Source: Homalodisca vitripennis
Lineage: Eukaryota > Arthropoda > Insecta > Hemiptera > Cicadellidae
DNA: 64,000 nt
Assembly (NCBI RefSeq): GCF_021130785.1
Contig: NW_025777580.1
Span: 125,001 to 189,000, forward strand
Direction of reading: 5' to 3'
The notes under the pieces were generated by a model. The model searched no databases, was not told the DNA's origin, and was given only the letters and a program-made list of their open reading frames with translations. Positions within the stretch are counted from its first letter, which is position 1; the number at the start of each line of letters is the position of its first letter. Made by a program: the position numbers and the translations under genes. This document shows positions 22,097 through 33,292 of this stretch, in pieces.

Positions 22097-25000
22097 TAGC
22101 AGACCCGACAGACGTGGTCCTGTACGCACATCTTTCGAAAATTTTAAACTTTGATTAATCTGTAACAATCTGGGCTGTTTTGATAAAAATGTCTATTAAA
22201 AGGTTATAAAATATCTAACTTCATCACATGTACATTTAATCACACTTCGACCAACCGATAGTGTGTGAGTATAACATGAGTGATGTGATATGTAGTGGAT
22301 GTTTTAAATGAAATCTTATTTAATCTGAAGGTAAAAAAGTTGAAACAAACTAATTTATAACAGGTATATTTTTTCAATTTACAACTTAATTTATCGTAAT
22401 GCCATTGAATGTACAATATTTTTGTTAATCCTTCAGGAGTATACACAAACAAATTATATGATTTTACGATAGGGCTGAAGTATAATAAGTGACCTCTATC
22501 ACAATCGAATTATTGATATTTCTGAATAGCCTATATAACTACTATCGGAATTAGATTATAGTTATGTAAAGGTTGAAGTATAATAAGCGGCCACCATCAC
22601 AATCGAATCATTGATATTTCTGAATAGTCTATCTAAATTACCGAATTTCATTATAGTTATTTAAAATAACAGTATAGTATCGGAAATGGCCAACAGAATT
22701 TAATTGATCTAAAATACTAAATAAGTATTCCGTATAGGGCTGAAGTATAATAAGTGGCCACTATCACAATCGAATTATAGATATTTCTGAATATCCTATC
22801 TAAATTACTAAAATAATGAACTGAATTAGATTATAGTTATTAAAAGGCTGAATTAAAATAAGCGGCCAACATCGCAATCAAATTATTGGTATTTCTAATT
22901 AGCCTATCTAAACTACCGAATTTCATTATCTTTATATTTATATTTCTTGTGTGCGAGTGTATGGAGCTGAACTCCTCCTAAATGGGTGGACCATCTTGGA
23001 ATGTTTTACATTATATCCAGCAGAATGCGCTACGATCACAGTTTCAAATGTTTTCTATTTTAATTCCAGGTTTTCCTGACAGTTTGTGCTGCTATCAAAT
23101 ATGTGTGTTGTTATGTAACATCGTGTAATTATTGTGTGAGTGCTAATTGTAATATTACATTAATAGAGATTGAAGATGTTTGAAGTACATAAAATCTATA
23201 GTTATTTATTGAAGTTATTAAACTAATTTTTAAAATTTATTGTACGAAGTGAGTATATTGGTCGCATAACCTAAGTAGCATACATATCAAAAGGTTGTGT
23301 TTCTATTTGTGAATAGCTATTGTTAACAGTTTGGTCACATAAGTTTAAATTAAGTAGCATATAAATCACATGATTGAATAACTATTCGTCCTCTTCCACG
23401 AAGACGTGGCATTTTTCTGTTAAAATAAATTTTTCTGTATTATAGTACACAATGAATATGAGTAACTTATTGAATATGTAATTTTAATTAAGTAACTTCT
23501 ACTGTAGATAAACATGTATAACAACGTAGACTACGGTATCTAAAATACTAAATAAGTATTCCCTATAGGTCTCTGAAGTACAATAAGTGGCCACCATCAC
23601 AATCGAATTATTGATATTTCTGATTATTCTGTCTAAACTACCGAATTACATTATAATTATTTAAAATTACAGTATAGTATCGGAACTGGCCAACATACTT
23701 TAATTTATCTAATATACCAAATAAGTATTCCCTATAGGTCTGAAGTGCAATAAGTTGCCACCATCATAATCGAATTATTGATATATCTGAATAGCCTATC
23801 TAAACTACTAAAAGGACGATCCGAATTAGATTATAGTTATTTAAAGGCTGAAGTATAATAAGCGGCCACCATCTCAATCGAATTATTCATATTTCTGAAT
23901 AGCCTATCTAAACTACTAAAATGACGATCCGAATTAGATTATAGTTATTTAAAGCCTGAAGTATAATAAGCGGCTACCATCTCAATCGAATTATTCATAT
24001 TTCTGAATAGCCTATCTAAACTACTATAATGACGATCCGAATTAGATTATAGTTATTTAATGGCTGAAGTATAATAAGCGGCCACCATCACAATCAACTT
24101 ATTGATATTTGTGATTAGTATATCTAAACTACTGAATTACAATATAGTTTTTTTTAAATTACAGTATATTATCGAAACTAGCCAACAGAATTTAATTTAT
24201 CTAATATACTAAATAAGTATTCCCTATTGGTCTGAAGTACAGTAAGTGGTCACCATCACAATCAAATTATTGATATATCTGAATAGCCTATCTAAACTAC
24301 TAAAATGACGATCCGAATTATAGTTATTTAAAGGCTGAAGTATAATAAGCAGCCACCATCTCAATCGAATTATTTATATTTCTGATTAGCCTATTTAAAG
24401 TACGGAATTTCATTATAGTTATTTACAATTACAGTATAGAATCAGAACTGGCGAACATATATTTAAATTAAAACCAATTCCTACATTATTAACAATAGTT
24501 ATTGACACATGTGATTCTCTATTAATTTAATATTACAATTGGCACTCACACAATAATTACACGATGATACAAAACAACACACAAATTTGATAGCAGCACA
24601 AACTGTCGGGAAAACCTGGAATTAAAATAGAAAAACATTTGAAACTGTGATCGTAACGCATTCTCCTGGATCCAATTTAAAACATACCAAGATAAAAAAC
24701 TATTTATTTATAAACAAAAAATTAACTGATCAATCGCTGCACACTCAATATTTACGAATTTCAGTTAAAAGTGTATTTTACTAAAACTTCCAATTTTATA
24801 TCTGGATAACCTCTATCGATATTCCTTATTAGCCTATCTAAACTACCGAATTTCATTATAGTTATTTAAAATTACAGTATAGTATCAGAACTAGCCGACA
24901 GAATTTAATTTAAAACCAATTCCTACACTATTAACAATAGTTATTCACACATGTGATTTGTATGCTACTTAATTTGAACTTATCTGACCAATTTTGACTG

Positions 25001-25582
25001 CAGATTAAAACTGTAAATTACAACAAATTATTTTAAATCCATTAGTTTAAAACTTGATTATCTAAAATGTTAACAATAGTTATTCACACATAGAAACACA
25101 ACCTTTTGATTTGTATGCTACTTAGGTTATTTGAGGTAATGCGACCAATAATCTCTATTAATGTACTATTACAATTTTAGCACTCACATAATAATTACAC
25201 GATGTTTTATTTTTTATTTTCTTCTTTTTGCCTGTTGGCTGGCCTTTATAAACTTATAACGCGGCCACGTAGTACACTTTTTGTAACTTCATTCTATTAT
25301 ATTTTAATGTTATTTGCCGTATTTACTTTTGAAACATGAACCTTACAAAACAACACACACACACTGATAGCAGCACAAACTGACGGGAAAACCTGGAATT
25401 AAAATAGAGAAACATTTGAAACTACGATCGTAGCGCATTCTTCCAAGATCAACACTTAATATTTACTAAGAATTTCAGTTAAAAGCTAAAACTTCCAATT
25501 TTATATCGGGATAATCTCTATCCTCCAAAGTGAGTACAGAATATATTGAAATAAGAAGTGGTGTTATTTTTATATGTTTACG
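22097..25582. repeat. Mosaic interspersed repeat, left part
   Basis: It begins with GCAGACCCGACAGACGTGG beside (TA)n. It is built from the ~107-bp minisatellite (22470-24450) and longer blocks present in both orientations. The block with TTTGATAGCAGCACAAACTG occurs on + at 24590 and 25365 and inverted at 23085. The block around ACACAACCTTTTGATTTG occurs on + at 25100 and inverted near 23290. The end block GGAGGAGTTCAG...CGCACACAAG is inverted at 22940-22990 and direct at 34705-34745. No reading frame is convincing. The 7.7-kb Penelope-like array is inserted at its right side, and it continues at 33293-34745. Its transposon class is not determined. Confidence 0.7.
22470..24450 (+). repeat. ~107-bp degenerate minisatellite
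   Basis: The unit starts with GGCTGAAGTATAATAAGCGG, followed by CCACCATCACAATCGAATTA, TTTCTGAATAGCCTATCTAAA and ATTATAGTTATTTAAA. Copies start near 22472, 22571, 22737, 22846, 23568, 23736, 23845, 23953, 24061, 24229 and 24331. The three best-ordered ones are 106-108 bases apart. Other copies are spaced more widely because an extra block with ACAGTATAGTATCGGAACTGG is added. One inverted copy lies at 33625-33700. Confidence 0.8.
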
Positions 25583-25592
25583 CTTACTCTAT

Positions 25593-26280
25593 GGATTTTT
25601 CCGGACATTTGCCATCGTTCAGTGAAACAAGAAAACAGTAACACTACGTTTCGAGATCTGCAATCTGATCTCTTCTTCAGGTAAAGAACTAAACCTAATA
25701 CATAATTACAAACTAAGTTAAAATAAACAAATCTTACTAAAGCGTTGTGGCACGCCTAAGTCAGGAATCACAACCTACATGTTGTTGTCAACTTCACTAA
25801 CACTAAAGACATGCACTTAATACAAAACTATACAAAACACTAATCATTAAAAGTAAACTACGGAATACAGGTCACAATGCGTCTTCACTCGTCTACTGAC
25901 CACCTACGACTGACCAGAGGGACTAGCCAATGGCAATCGTGACGGCTGGCTAAAACAAGATGGCGGACATACAAGGGAAGGGGAACAGGAATGGGCCCTT
26001 TCGTTATTATTGGTTCATGCGAGATGAACTTCTTAAAACCATATTGTGACTCCGCATTGGTTTATTACAAATATCCGATCCGTTTGATACTTTTGGTTTT
26101 CTCTTTAGTTCATTTTTTTAGAATTGGCAACCAAAGCGGCCTAATCTCGACTGATGGTTGACTGATTGGTTGGTCTGCCAATTTAATGTATGTTGCCTCA
26201 ATTAATTTCCTTTTGAAGAAATGTGGTTCCCGATGTATTATGTGGGCTTCATCCCAATTCATATGATGGTCTTCGGACTG
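25593..26280 (-). repeat. Inverted 3' fragment of Penelope-like family 2
   Basis: Reverse complement of about 26680-27366: it runs from CGGAAAAATCC (end of the next copy's start) through the untranslated spacer to the endonuclease codons around HHCWSEDHH. It joins the + strand copy at CTTCGGAC|TGAATCGG. The inverted leader gives the whole insertion inverted ends. Confidence 0.9.
25636..25693 (-). ncRNA. Hammerhead-like motif in pseudo-LTR (inverted copy)
   Basis: Inverted copy of the motif described at 27265-27324. Confidence 0.45.
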
Positions 26281-26951
26281 AATCGGATCTCAGAAGCAAT
26301 GGATACCCTCAATTAGTAATTAATAAGTGCAAACGAACCAGAAGAATCATTCCTGAGTCAGAAAAACAGATTTGTGATAAATTTGCGTTTATGTCAATCC
26401 CTTATGTGCCGGGATTATCGGAGAAAATTAGAAGAGTAGGTAGAAAGTACAACATTAGAACCGCGTTTAAAACACACAACACTCTTAGACAAAGTCTCGT
26501 AAAAACAAAACCAAAAAATGGCACACAGGATTCCAAAAACTGTGTTTACAGTATAAAATGTAGCTGCAATAGGGAATACATAGGCGAGACAAAAAGACCA
26601 CTAAACGTAAGGATAAAAGAACACAAAGAAAACACGAGAAAGGGTTTCACAGAAAAGTCAAAAATTGCACACCATTGTTGGTCCGAAGACCATCATATGA
26701 ATTGGGATGAAGCCCACATAATACATCGGGAACCACATTTCTTCAAAAGGAAATTAATTGAGGCAACATACATTAAATTGGCAGACCAACCAATCAGTCA
26801 ACCATCAGTCGAGATTAGGCCGCTTTGGTTGCCAATTCTAAAAAATGAACTAAAGAGAAAACCAAAAGTATCAAACGGATCGGATATTTGTAATAAACCA
26901 ATGCGGAGTCACAATATGGTTTTAAGAAGTTCATCTCGCATGAACCAATAA
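26280..26951 (+). CDS. Penelope-like GIY-YIG endonuclease, truncated copy
   Basis: C-terminal part of the family 2 polyprotein, open from the inversion junction to the stop. It starts within the linker (SDLRSNGYPQLVINKCKR), continues with IPYVPGLSEKIRRVGRKYNI and TAFKTHNTLRQ, then the GIY-YIG core CVYSIKCSCNREYIGETKRP-LNVRIKEH. A conserved H-x-W/C cluster (HHCWSEDHHMNWDEA) and IEATYIKLADQ follow. The same segment occurs in copies B and C. Without the reverse transcriptase part this copy is inactive. The methionine at 26223 is not used because it lies in the inverted fragment. Confidence 0.88.
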   Translation, partial: ESDLRSNGYPQLVINKCKRTRRIIPESEKQICDKFAFMSIPYVPGLSEKIRRVGRKYNIRTAFKTHNTLRQSLVKTKPKNGTQDSKNCVYSIKCSCNREYIGETKRPLNVRIKEHKENTRKGFTEKSKIAHHCWSEDHHMNWDEAHIIHREPHFFKRKLIEATYIKLADQPISQPSVEIRPLWLPILKNELKRKPKVSNGSDICNKPMRSHNMVLRSSSRMNQ

Positions 26952-27264
26952 TAACGAAAGGGCCCATTCCTGTTCCCCTTCCCTTGTATGTCCGCCATCT
27001 TGTTTTAGCCAGCCGTCACGATTGCCATTGGCTAGTCCCTCTGGTCAGTCGTAGGTGGTCAGTAGACGAGTGAAGACGCATTGTGACCTGTATTCCGTAG
27101 TTTACTTTTAATGATTAGTGTTTTTGTATAGTTTTTGTATTAAGTGCATGTCTTTAGTGTTAGTGAAGTTGACAACAACATGTAGGTTGTGATTCCTGAC
27201 TTAGGCGTGCCACAACGCTTTAGTAAGATTTGTTTATTTTAATTTAGTTTGTAATTATGTATTA

Positions 27265-27324
27265 GGTTAGTTTCTTTACCTGAAGAAGAGATCAGATTGC
27301 AGATCTCGAAACGTAGTGTTACTG
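27265..27324 (+). ncRNA. Hammerhead-like ribozyme motif
   Basis: The sequence has CTGAAGA followed, after one extra A, by the stem GAGATC/GATCTC (six perfect pairs), then GAAACGTA. This is the order of a type I hammerhead: box CUGANGA, stem II, GAA, a minimal ACGU stem III and cleavage after A. Stem I can form from TAC with GTG and from TAGT with ACTG around an internal loop. Penelope-like elements are known to carry hammerheads in their pseudo-LTRs, so position fits. The unpaired A between box 1 and stem II is unusual and may reduce or abolish cleavage. Confidence 0.5.
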
Positions 27325-27344
27325 TTTTCTTGTTTCACTGAACG

Positions 27345-29888
27345 ATGGCAAATGTCCGGAAAAATCCTGTTTCCTTCACAATCCTTCCATCGTCAAAAAT
27401 AACCTTTAAACAAAGAATTGATTCTCGGTACGGACCCGGAACCAGTAAACAAATCAAAGACCTTGAGAGCTTGCATCTTAAATTAAACTAAACACATTAA
27501 TCATTTAACTTTCTTGCATAAATGTAAGGTTGAAGACCTTATGCCTATAGGGTTAACTCTAAAAACTCCTTTTCATAGTAGGAAAGCCAGTAAAATTGTG
27601 TCTTCTGCTTCTAAATCTTTACTTAAAGAAAGAATTGCATATCATCATCGTGAAAGATACCTCCTCCAAAATAGTATTGAGTGTAAAAAAACTGAATTAA
27701 AAAACACTGATCGGTACAGAATTCAACAACATTCTCGAAAGCATCCAAAATAGATGTATAAAAGTTTCTGAAACAGATAAGAAAAAGAAAATCTCCAAAC
27801 TGGAAAAAATTAGGCCTAAAAAATGTAATTTGCCTAAGGATGGCAACGTGAATACGGATGCAAATAATAAAAATGTAATCAACCTCTCTTCAAAAATCCT
27901 GAATGAAGCGGAAATATCAGTCTTATCCAAGGGTTTAAACTTTTCTGTGGCACAAAAAATCGGTAAAGGCACTGGATTTCGTAACTGGAATCGAGTCGGC
28001 TGTTTCACAGTTACCTGAGGAACAGGGTGACCGGTTTCGTTGTGAGGCCAGTCTTTTACTCAGAAAAATTCCTCCCACAAAAACCAATTTGAACAATAGA
28101 GGAGAAAAAGGCCAGGTCGATCCTTGGGAAAGACGACACGGTCAAAATCTTACCTGCCGACAAAGGCAACGCTACTGTGGTACTTGACTCGGTAGCGTAT
28201 AAAGAAAAGATTGCGGAAACTTTAAATACTGGCAAATATACAGTTTTAAATAAAGACCCGACTGATTCATTTGAACGCAAAGTAGCAAACACCTTAAGAA
28301 AACATAAAGAATTTTTTTCAGATAAATTTTAGATCTAAATTAACTCCCTCACCACTCAAAAATCCCCCATATGTATGGCCTGCCCAAAATCCACAAACCT
28401 ACCATCCCTCTTCGGCCCATCATTAGTTCTCGTGATTCACCTTGCAGGGAATTGTCTAAAGTCCTCTTGGACATCTTAACGCCATTGGTAGGAAAAACTG
28501 ACTCTTTCATCAAAAATTCCAGGGATTTCGTAGAGAAGTCAAAAATCCCTAAAGTTGACTGAAACTGACAAACTGGTAAGTTTTGATGTCGAAAGTCTAT
28601 TTACAAATGTACCAGTTCCAGAAACTCTCGGAATTATTAAATCACGTCTCAAAGAAGACCAAACATTAAAGGATAGAACTAAACTTCCCGTGCCAGTAAT
28701 TATGGAACTGTTAGAACTATGCACTCAATGCAATTATTTTGAGTTAGAGGGTAAAATTTACCGTCAAGATGAGGGGATGGCAATGGGTTCTCCACTGTCT
28801 CCTATTTTCGCCAATATCTTTATGGAGGAATTCGAGCGAAAAGCTTTGGCTTCAGCTCAGTTCAAACCGAAGATTTGGTGGAGGTATGTGGATGATACCT
28901 TTGTTATTTTTTCTCATGGAGACATTGAATTAAATAATTTTTTGAATCACATTAATAGTATTTCTCCTTCCATCCGCCTCACAATGGAAGTGGAAGTCCA
29001 AAACAAGCTTCCCTTTTTGGATGTGTGTGTATTAAGAGATAGGGATGTCCTTAAGACAACTGTTTTTTCGAAAGATAACACACACAGGAAAATATTTAAA
29101 TTATCAATCCAACCATCAAAAATCTGTCAAAGAAGGAGTAGCCTACTCGTTGTTTGATAGAGCAAAGAGCTTGTGCTCAGATAAAGATGGACTAAAAGAA
29201 GAATTTAAGAAAATTGAATCGGATCTCAGAAGCAATGGATACCCTCAATTAGTAATTAATAAGTGCAAACGAACCAGAAGAATCATTCCTGAGTCAGAAA
29301 AACAGATTTGTGATAAATTTGCGTTTATGTCAATCCCTTATGTGCCGGGATTATCGGAGAAAATTAGAAGAGTAGGTAGAAAGTACAACATTAGAACCGC
29401 GTTTAAAACACACAACACTCTTAGACAAAGTCTCGTAAAAACAAAACCAAAAAATGGCACACAGGATTCCAAAAACTGTGTTTACAGTATAAAATGTAGC
29501 TGCAATAGGGAATACATAGGCGAGACAAAAAGACCACTAAACGTAAGGATAAAAGAACACAAAGAAAACACGAGAAAGGGTTTCACAGAAAAGTCAAAAA
29601 TTGCACACCATTGTTGGTCCGAAGACCATCATATGAATTGGGATGAAGCCCACATAATACATCGGGAACCACATTTCTTCAAAAGGAAATTAATTGAGGC
29701 AACATACATTAAATTGGCAGACCAACCAATCAGTCAACCATCAGTCGAGATTAGGCCGCTTTGGGTTGCCAATTCTAAAAAATGAACTAAAGAGAAAACC
29801 AAAAGTATCAAACGGATCGGATATTTGTAATAAACCAATGCGGAGTCACAATATGGTTTTAAGAAGTTCATCTCGCATGAACCAATAA
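27345..29888 (+). pseudogene. Penelope-like polyprotein, copy B, multiple single-base shifts
   Basis: Full-length reading region of about 845 codons in pieces. It begins MANVRKNPVSFTILPSSKIT. The pre-reverse-transcriptase block VLSKGLNFSVAQK lies near 27925. Reverse transcriptase motifs are ILPADKGNATVVLD, YGLPKIHKPTIPLRPIISSRDSP, LVSFDVESLFTNVP, DEGMAMGSPLSPIFANIFME, WWRYVDDTFVIF and LPFLDVCVL. The GIY-YIG domain is at about 29480-29560. It differs from copy C by extra bases in runs: AAACTAAACAC near 27487, TTAAAAAACACTG near 27700, CAAAAAATCGG near 27955, GAACAATAG near 28092, AAATTTTAGATC near 28327, AAAAATCCC near 28542, TTTTTTCG near 29065 and TTTGGGTTG near 29762. Each shifts the frame. 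Confidence 0.9.
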
Positions 29889-30199
29889 TAACGAAAGGGC
29901 CCATTCCTGTTCCCCTTCCCTTGTATGTCCGCCATCTTGTTTTAGCCAGCCGTCACGATTGCCATTGGCTAGTCCCTCTGGTCAGTCGTAGGTGGTCAGT
30001 AGACGAGTGAAGACGCATTGTGACCTGTATTCCGTAGTTTACTTTTAATGATTAGTGTTTTGTATAGTTTTGTATTAAGTGCATGTCTTTAGTGTTAGTG
30101 AAGTTGACAACAACATGTAGGTTGTGATTCCTGACTTAGGCGTGCCACAACGCTTTAGTAAGATTTGTTTATTTTAACTTAGTTTGTAATTATGTATTA

Positions 30200-30258
30200 G
30201 GTTAGTTCTTTACCTGAAGAAGAGATCAGATTGCAGATCTCGAAACGTAGTGTTACTG
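30200..30258 (+). ncRNA. Hammerhead-like ribozyme motif (copy B/C junction)
   Basis: Same bases as 27265-27324 apart from one T fewer in the upstream TTTC run. It lies 20 bases before the start codon of copy C, as in the other junctions. Confidence 0.5.
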
Positions 30259-30278
30259 TTTTCTTGTTTCACTGAACG

Positions 30279-32817
30279 ATGGCAAATGTCCGGAAAAATC
30301 CTGTTTCCTTCACAATCCTTCCATCGTCAAAAATAACCTTTAAACAAAAAATTGATTCTCGGTACGGACCCGGAACCAGTAAACAAATCAAAGACCTTGA
30401 GAGCTTGCATCTTAAATTAACTAAACACATTAATCATTTAACTTTCTTGCATAAATGTAAGGTTGAAGACCTTATGCCTATAGGGTTAACTCTAAAAACT
30501 CCTTTTCATAGTAGGAAAGCCAGTAAAATTGTGTCTTCTTTCTGCTTCTAAATCTTTACTTAAAGAAAGAATTGCATATCATCATCGTGAAAGATACCTC
30601 CTCCAAAATAGTATTGAGTGTAAAAAAACTGAATTAAAAACACTGATCGGTACAGAATTCAACAACATTCTCGAAAGCATCCAAAATAGATGTATAAAAG
30701 TTTCTGAAACAGATAAGAAAAAGAAAATCTCCAAACTGGAAAAAATTAGGCCTAAAAAATGTAATTTGCCTAAGGATGGCAACGTGAATACGGATGCAAA
30801 TAATAAAAATGTAATCAACCTCTCTTCAAAAATCCTGAATGAAGCGGAAATATCAGTCTTATCCAAGGGTTTAAACTTTTCTGTGGCACAAAAATCGGTA
30901 AAGGCACTGGATTTCGTAACTGGAATCGAGTCGGCTGTTTCACAGTTACCTGAGGAACAGGGTGACCGGTTTCGTTGTGAGGCCAGTCTTTTACTCAGAA
31001 AAATTCCTCCCACAAAAACCAATTTGACAATAGAGGAGAAAAAGGCCAGGTCGATCCTTGGGAAAGACGACACGGTCAAAATCTTACCTGCCGACAAAGG
31101 CAACGCTACTGTGGTACTTGACTCGGTAGCGTATAAAGAAAAGATTGCGGAAACTTTAAATACTGGCAAATATACAGTTTTAAATAAAGACCCGACTGAT
31201 TCATTTGAACGCAAAGTAGCAAACACCTTAAGAAAACATAAAGAATTTTTTTCAGATAAATTTAGATCTAAATTAACTCCTCACCACTCAAAAATCCCCC
31301 ATATGTATGGCCTGCCCAAAATCCACAAACCTACCATCCCTCTTCGGCCCATCATTAGTTCTCGTGATTCACCTTGCAGGGAATTGTCTAAAGTCCTCTT
31401 GGACATCTTAACGCCATTGGTAGGAAAAACTGACTCTTTCATCAAAAATTCCAGGGATTTCGTAGAGAAGTCAAAATCCCTAAAGTTGACTGAAACTGAC
31501 AAACTGGTAAGTTTTGATGTCGAAAGTCTATTTACAAATGTACCAGTTCCAGAAACTCTCGGAATTATTAAATCACGTCTCAAAGAAGACCAAACATTAA
31601 AGGATAGAACTAAACTTCCCGTGCCAGTAATTATGGAACTGTTAGAACTATGCACTCAATGCAATTATTTGAGTTAGAGGGTAAAATTTACCGTCAAGAT
31701 GAGGGGATGGCAATGGGTTCTCCACTGTCTCCTATTTTCGCCAATATCTTTATGGAGGAATTCGAGCGAAAAGCTTTGGCTTCAGCTCAGTTCAAACCGA
31801 AGATTTGGTGGAGGTATGTGGATGATACCTTTGTTATTTTTTCTCATGGAGACATTGAATTAAATAATTTTTTGAATCACATTAATAGTATTTCTCCTTC
31901 CATCCGCCTCACAATGGAAGTGGAAGTCCAAAACAAGCTTCCCTTTTTGGATGTGTGTGTATTAAGAGATAGGGATGTCCTTAAGACAACTGTTTTTCGA
32001 AAGATAACACACACAGGAAAATATTTAAATTATCAATCCAACCATCAAAAATCTGTCAAAGAAGGAGTAGCCTACTCGTTGTTTGATAGAGCAAAGAGCT
32101 TGTGCTCAGATAAAGATGGACTAAAAGAAGAATTTAAGAAAATTGAATCGGATCTCAGAAGCAATGGATACCCTCAATTAGTAATTAATAAGTGCAAACG
32201 AACCAGAAGAATCATTCCTGAGTCAGAAAAACAGATTTGTGATAAATTTGCGTTTATGTCAATCCCTTATGTGCCGGGATTATCGGAGAAAATTAGAAGA
32301 GTAGGTAGAAAGTACAACATTAGAACCGCGTTTAAAACACACAACACTCTTAGACAAAGTCTCGTAAAAACAAAACCAAAAAATGGCACACAGGATTCCA
32401 AAAACTGTGTTTTACAGTATAAAATGTAGCTGCAATAGGGAATACATAGGCGAGACAAAAAGACCACTAAACGTAAGGATAAAAGAACACAAAGAAAACA
32501 CGAGAAAGGGTTTCACAGAAAAGTCAAAAATTGCACACCATTGTTGGTCCGAAGACCATCATATGAATTGGGATGAAGCCCACATAATACATCGGGAACC
32601 ACATTTCTTCAAAAGGAAATTAATTGAGGCAACATACATTAAATTGGCAGACCAACCAATCAGTCAACCATCAGTCGAGATTAGGCCGCTTTGGTTGCCA
32701 ATTCTAAAAAATGAACTAAAGAGAAAACCAAAAGTATCAAACGGATCGGATATTTGTAATAAACCAATGCGGAGTCACAATATGGTTTTAAGAAGTTCAT
32801 CTCGCATGAACCAATAA
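30279..32817 (+). pseudogene. Penelope-like polyprotein, copy C, nearly intact
   Basis: This is the best copy of the family 2 polyprotein (N-terminal domain, reverse transcriptase, GIY-YIG endonuclease; about 845 codons). It has only three visible breaks. A TTCT duplication near 30537 ends the first frame (30279-30551). One T fewer in CAATTATTTGAG near 31668 separates 30529-31677 from 31650-32429. One extra T in GTGTTTTACAG near 32410 separates the endonuclease frame (32383-32817). Copy B has the uninterrupted bases at all three sites, so a working enzyme can be inferred for the family. The catalytic YVDD lies near 31815-31826. The protein would copy its RNA onto a nicked target end. Confidence 0.92.
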
Positions 32818-33129
32818 TAACGAAAGGGCCCATTCCTGTTCCCCTTCCCTTGTATGTCCGCCATCTTGTTTTAGCCAGCCGTCACGATTGCCATTGGCTA
32901 GTCCCTCTGGTCAGTCGTAGGTGGTCAGTAGACGAGTGAAGACGCATTGTGACCTGTATTCCGTAGTTTACTTTTAATGATTAGTGTTTTGTATAGTTTT
33001 TGTATTAAGTGCATGTCTTTAGTGTTAGTGAAGTTGACAACAACATGTAGGTTGTGATTCCTGACTTAGGCGTGCCACAACGCTTTAGTAAGATTTGTTT
33101 ATTTTAACTTAGTTTGTAATTATGTATTA

Positions 33130-33188
33130 GGTTAGTTCTTTACCTGAAGAAGAGATCAGATTGCAGATCTCGAAACGTAGTGTTACTG
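33130..33188 (+). ncRNA. Hammerhead-like ribozyme motif (last junction)
   Basis: Third direct copy of the motif, placed before the truncated final unit (33209-33282). Confidence 0.5.
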
Positions 33189-33292
33189 TTTTCTTGTTTC
33201 ACTGAACGATGGCAAATGTCCCGGAAAAATCCTGTTTCCTTCACAATCCTTCCATCGTCAAAAATAACCTTTAAACAAAGAACTTACTCTAT

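Larger units (their letters stand above)
25583..33292 (+). mobile_element. Penelope-like retroelement family 2, tandem array with TSD
   Basis: The 10-base target CTTACTCTAT flanks the array (25583-25592 and 33283-33292). Inside 25593-33282 the order is an inverted 3' fragment (25593-26280, minus), a 5'-truncated + copy (26280-27344), full copy B (27345-30278), full copy C (30279-33208) and a stub of the next copy (33209-33282). The repeat period is 2.93 kb. This partial-inverted plus tandem organisation with a short target duplication is the hallmark of Penelope-like insertions. The array sits inside the mosaic repeat at 22.1-34.7 kb. Confidence 0.93.

Noticed and set aside
30582..31655. Long minus-strand open frames opposite the Penelope-like polyprotein (30582-31226, 31281-31655)
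   Set aside because: They are antisense shadows of the + strand N-terminal and reverse transcriptase frame, which has clear family motifs.
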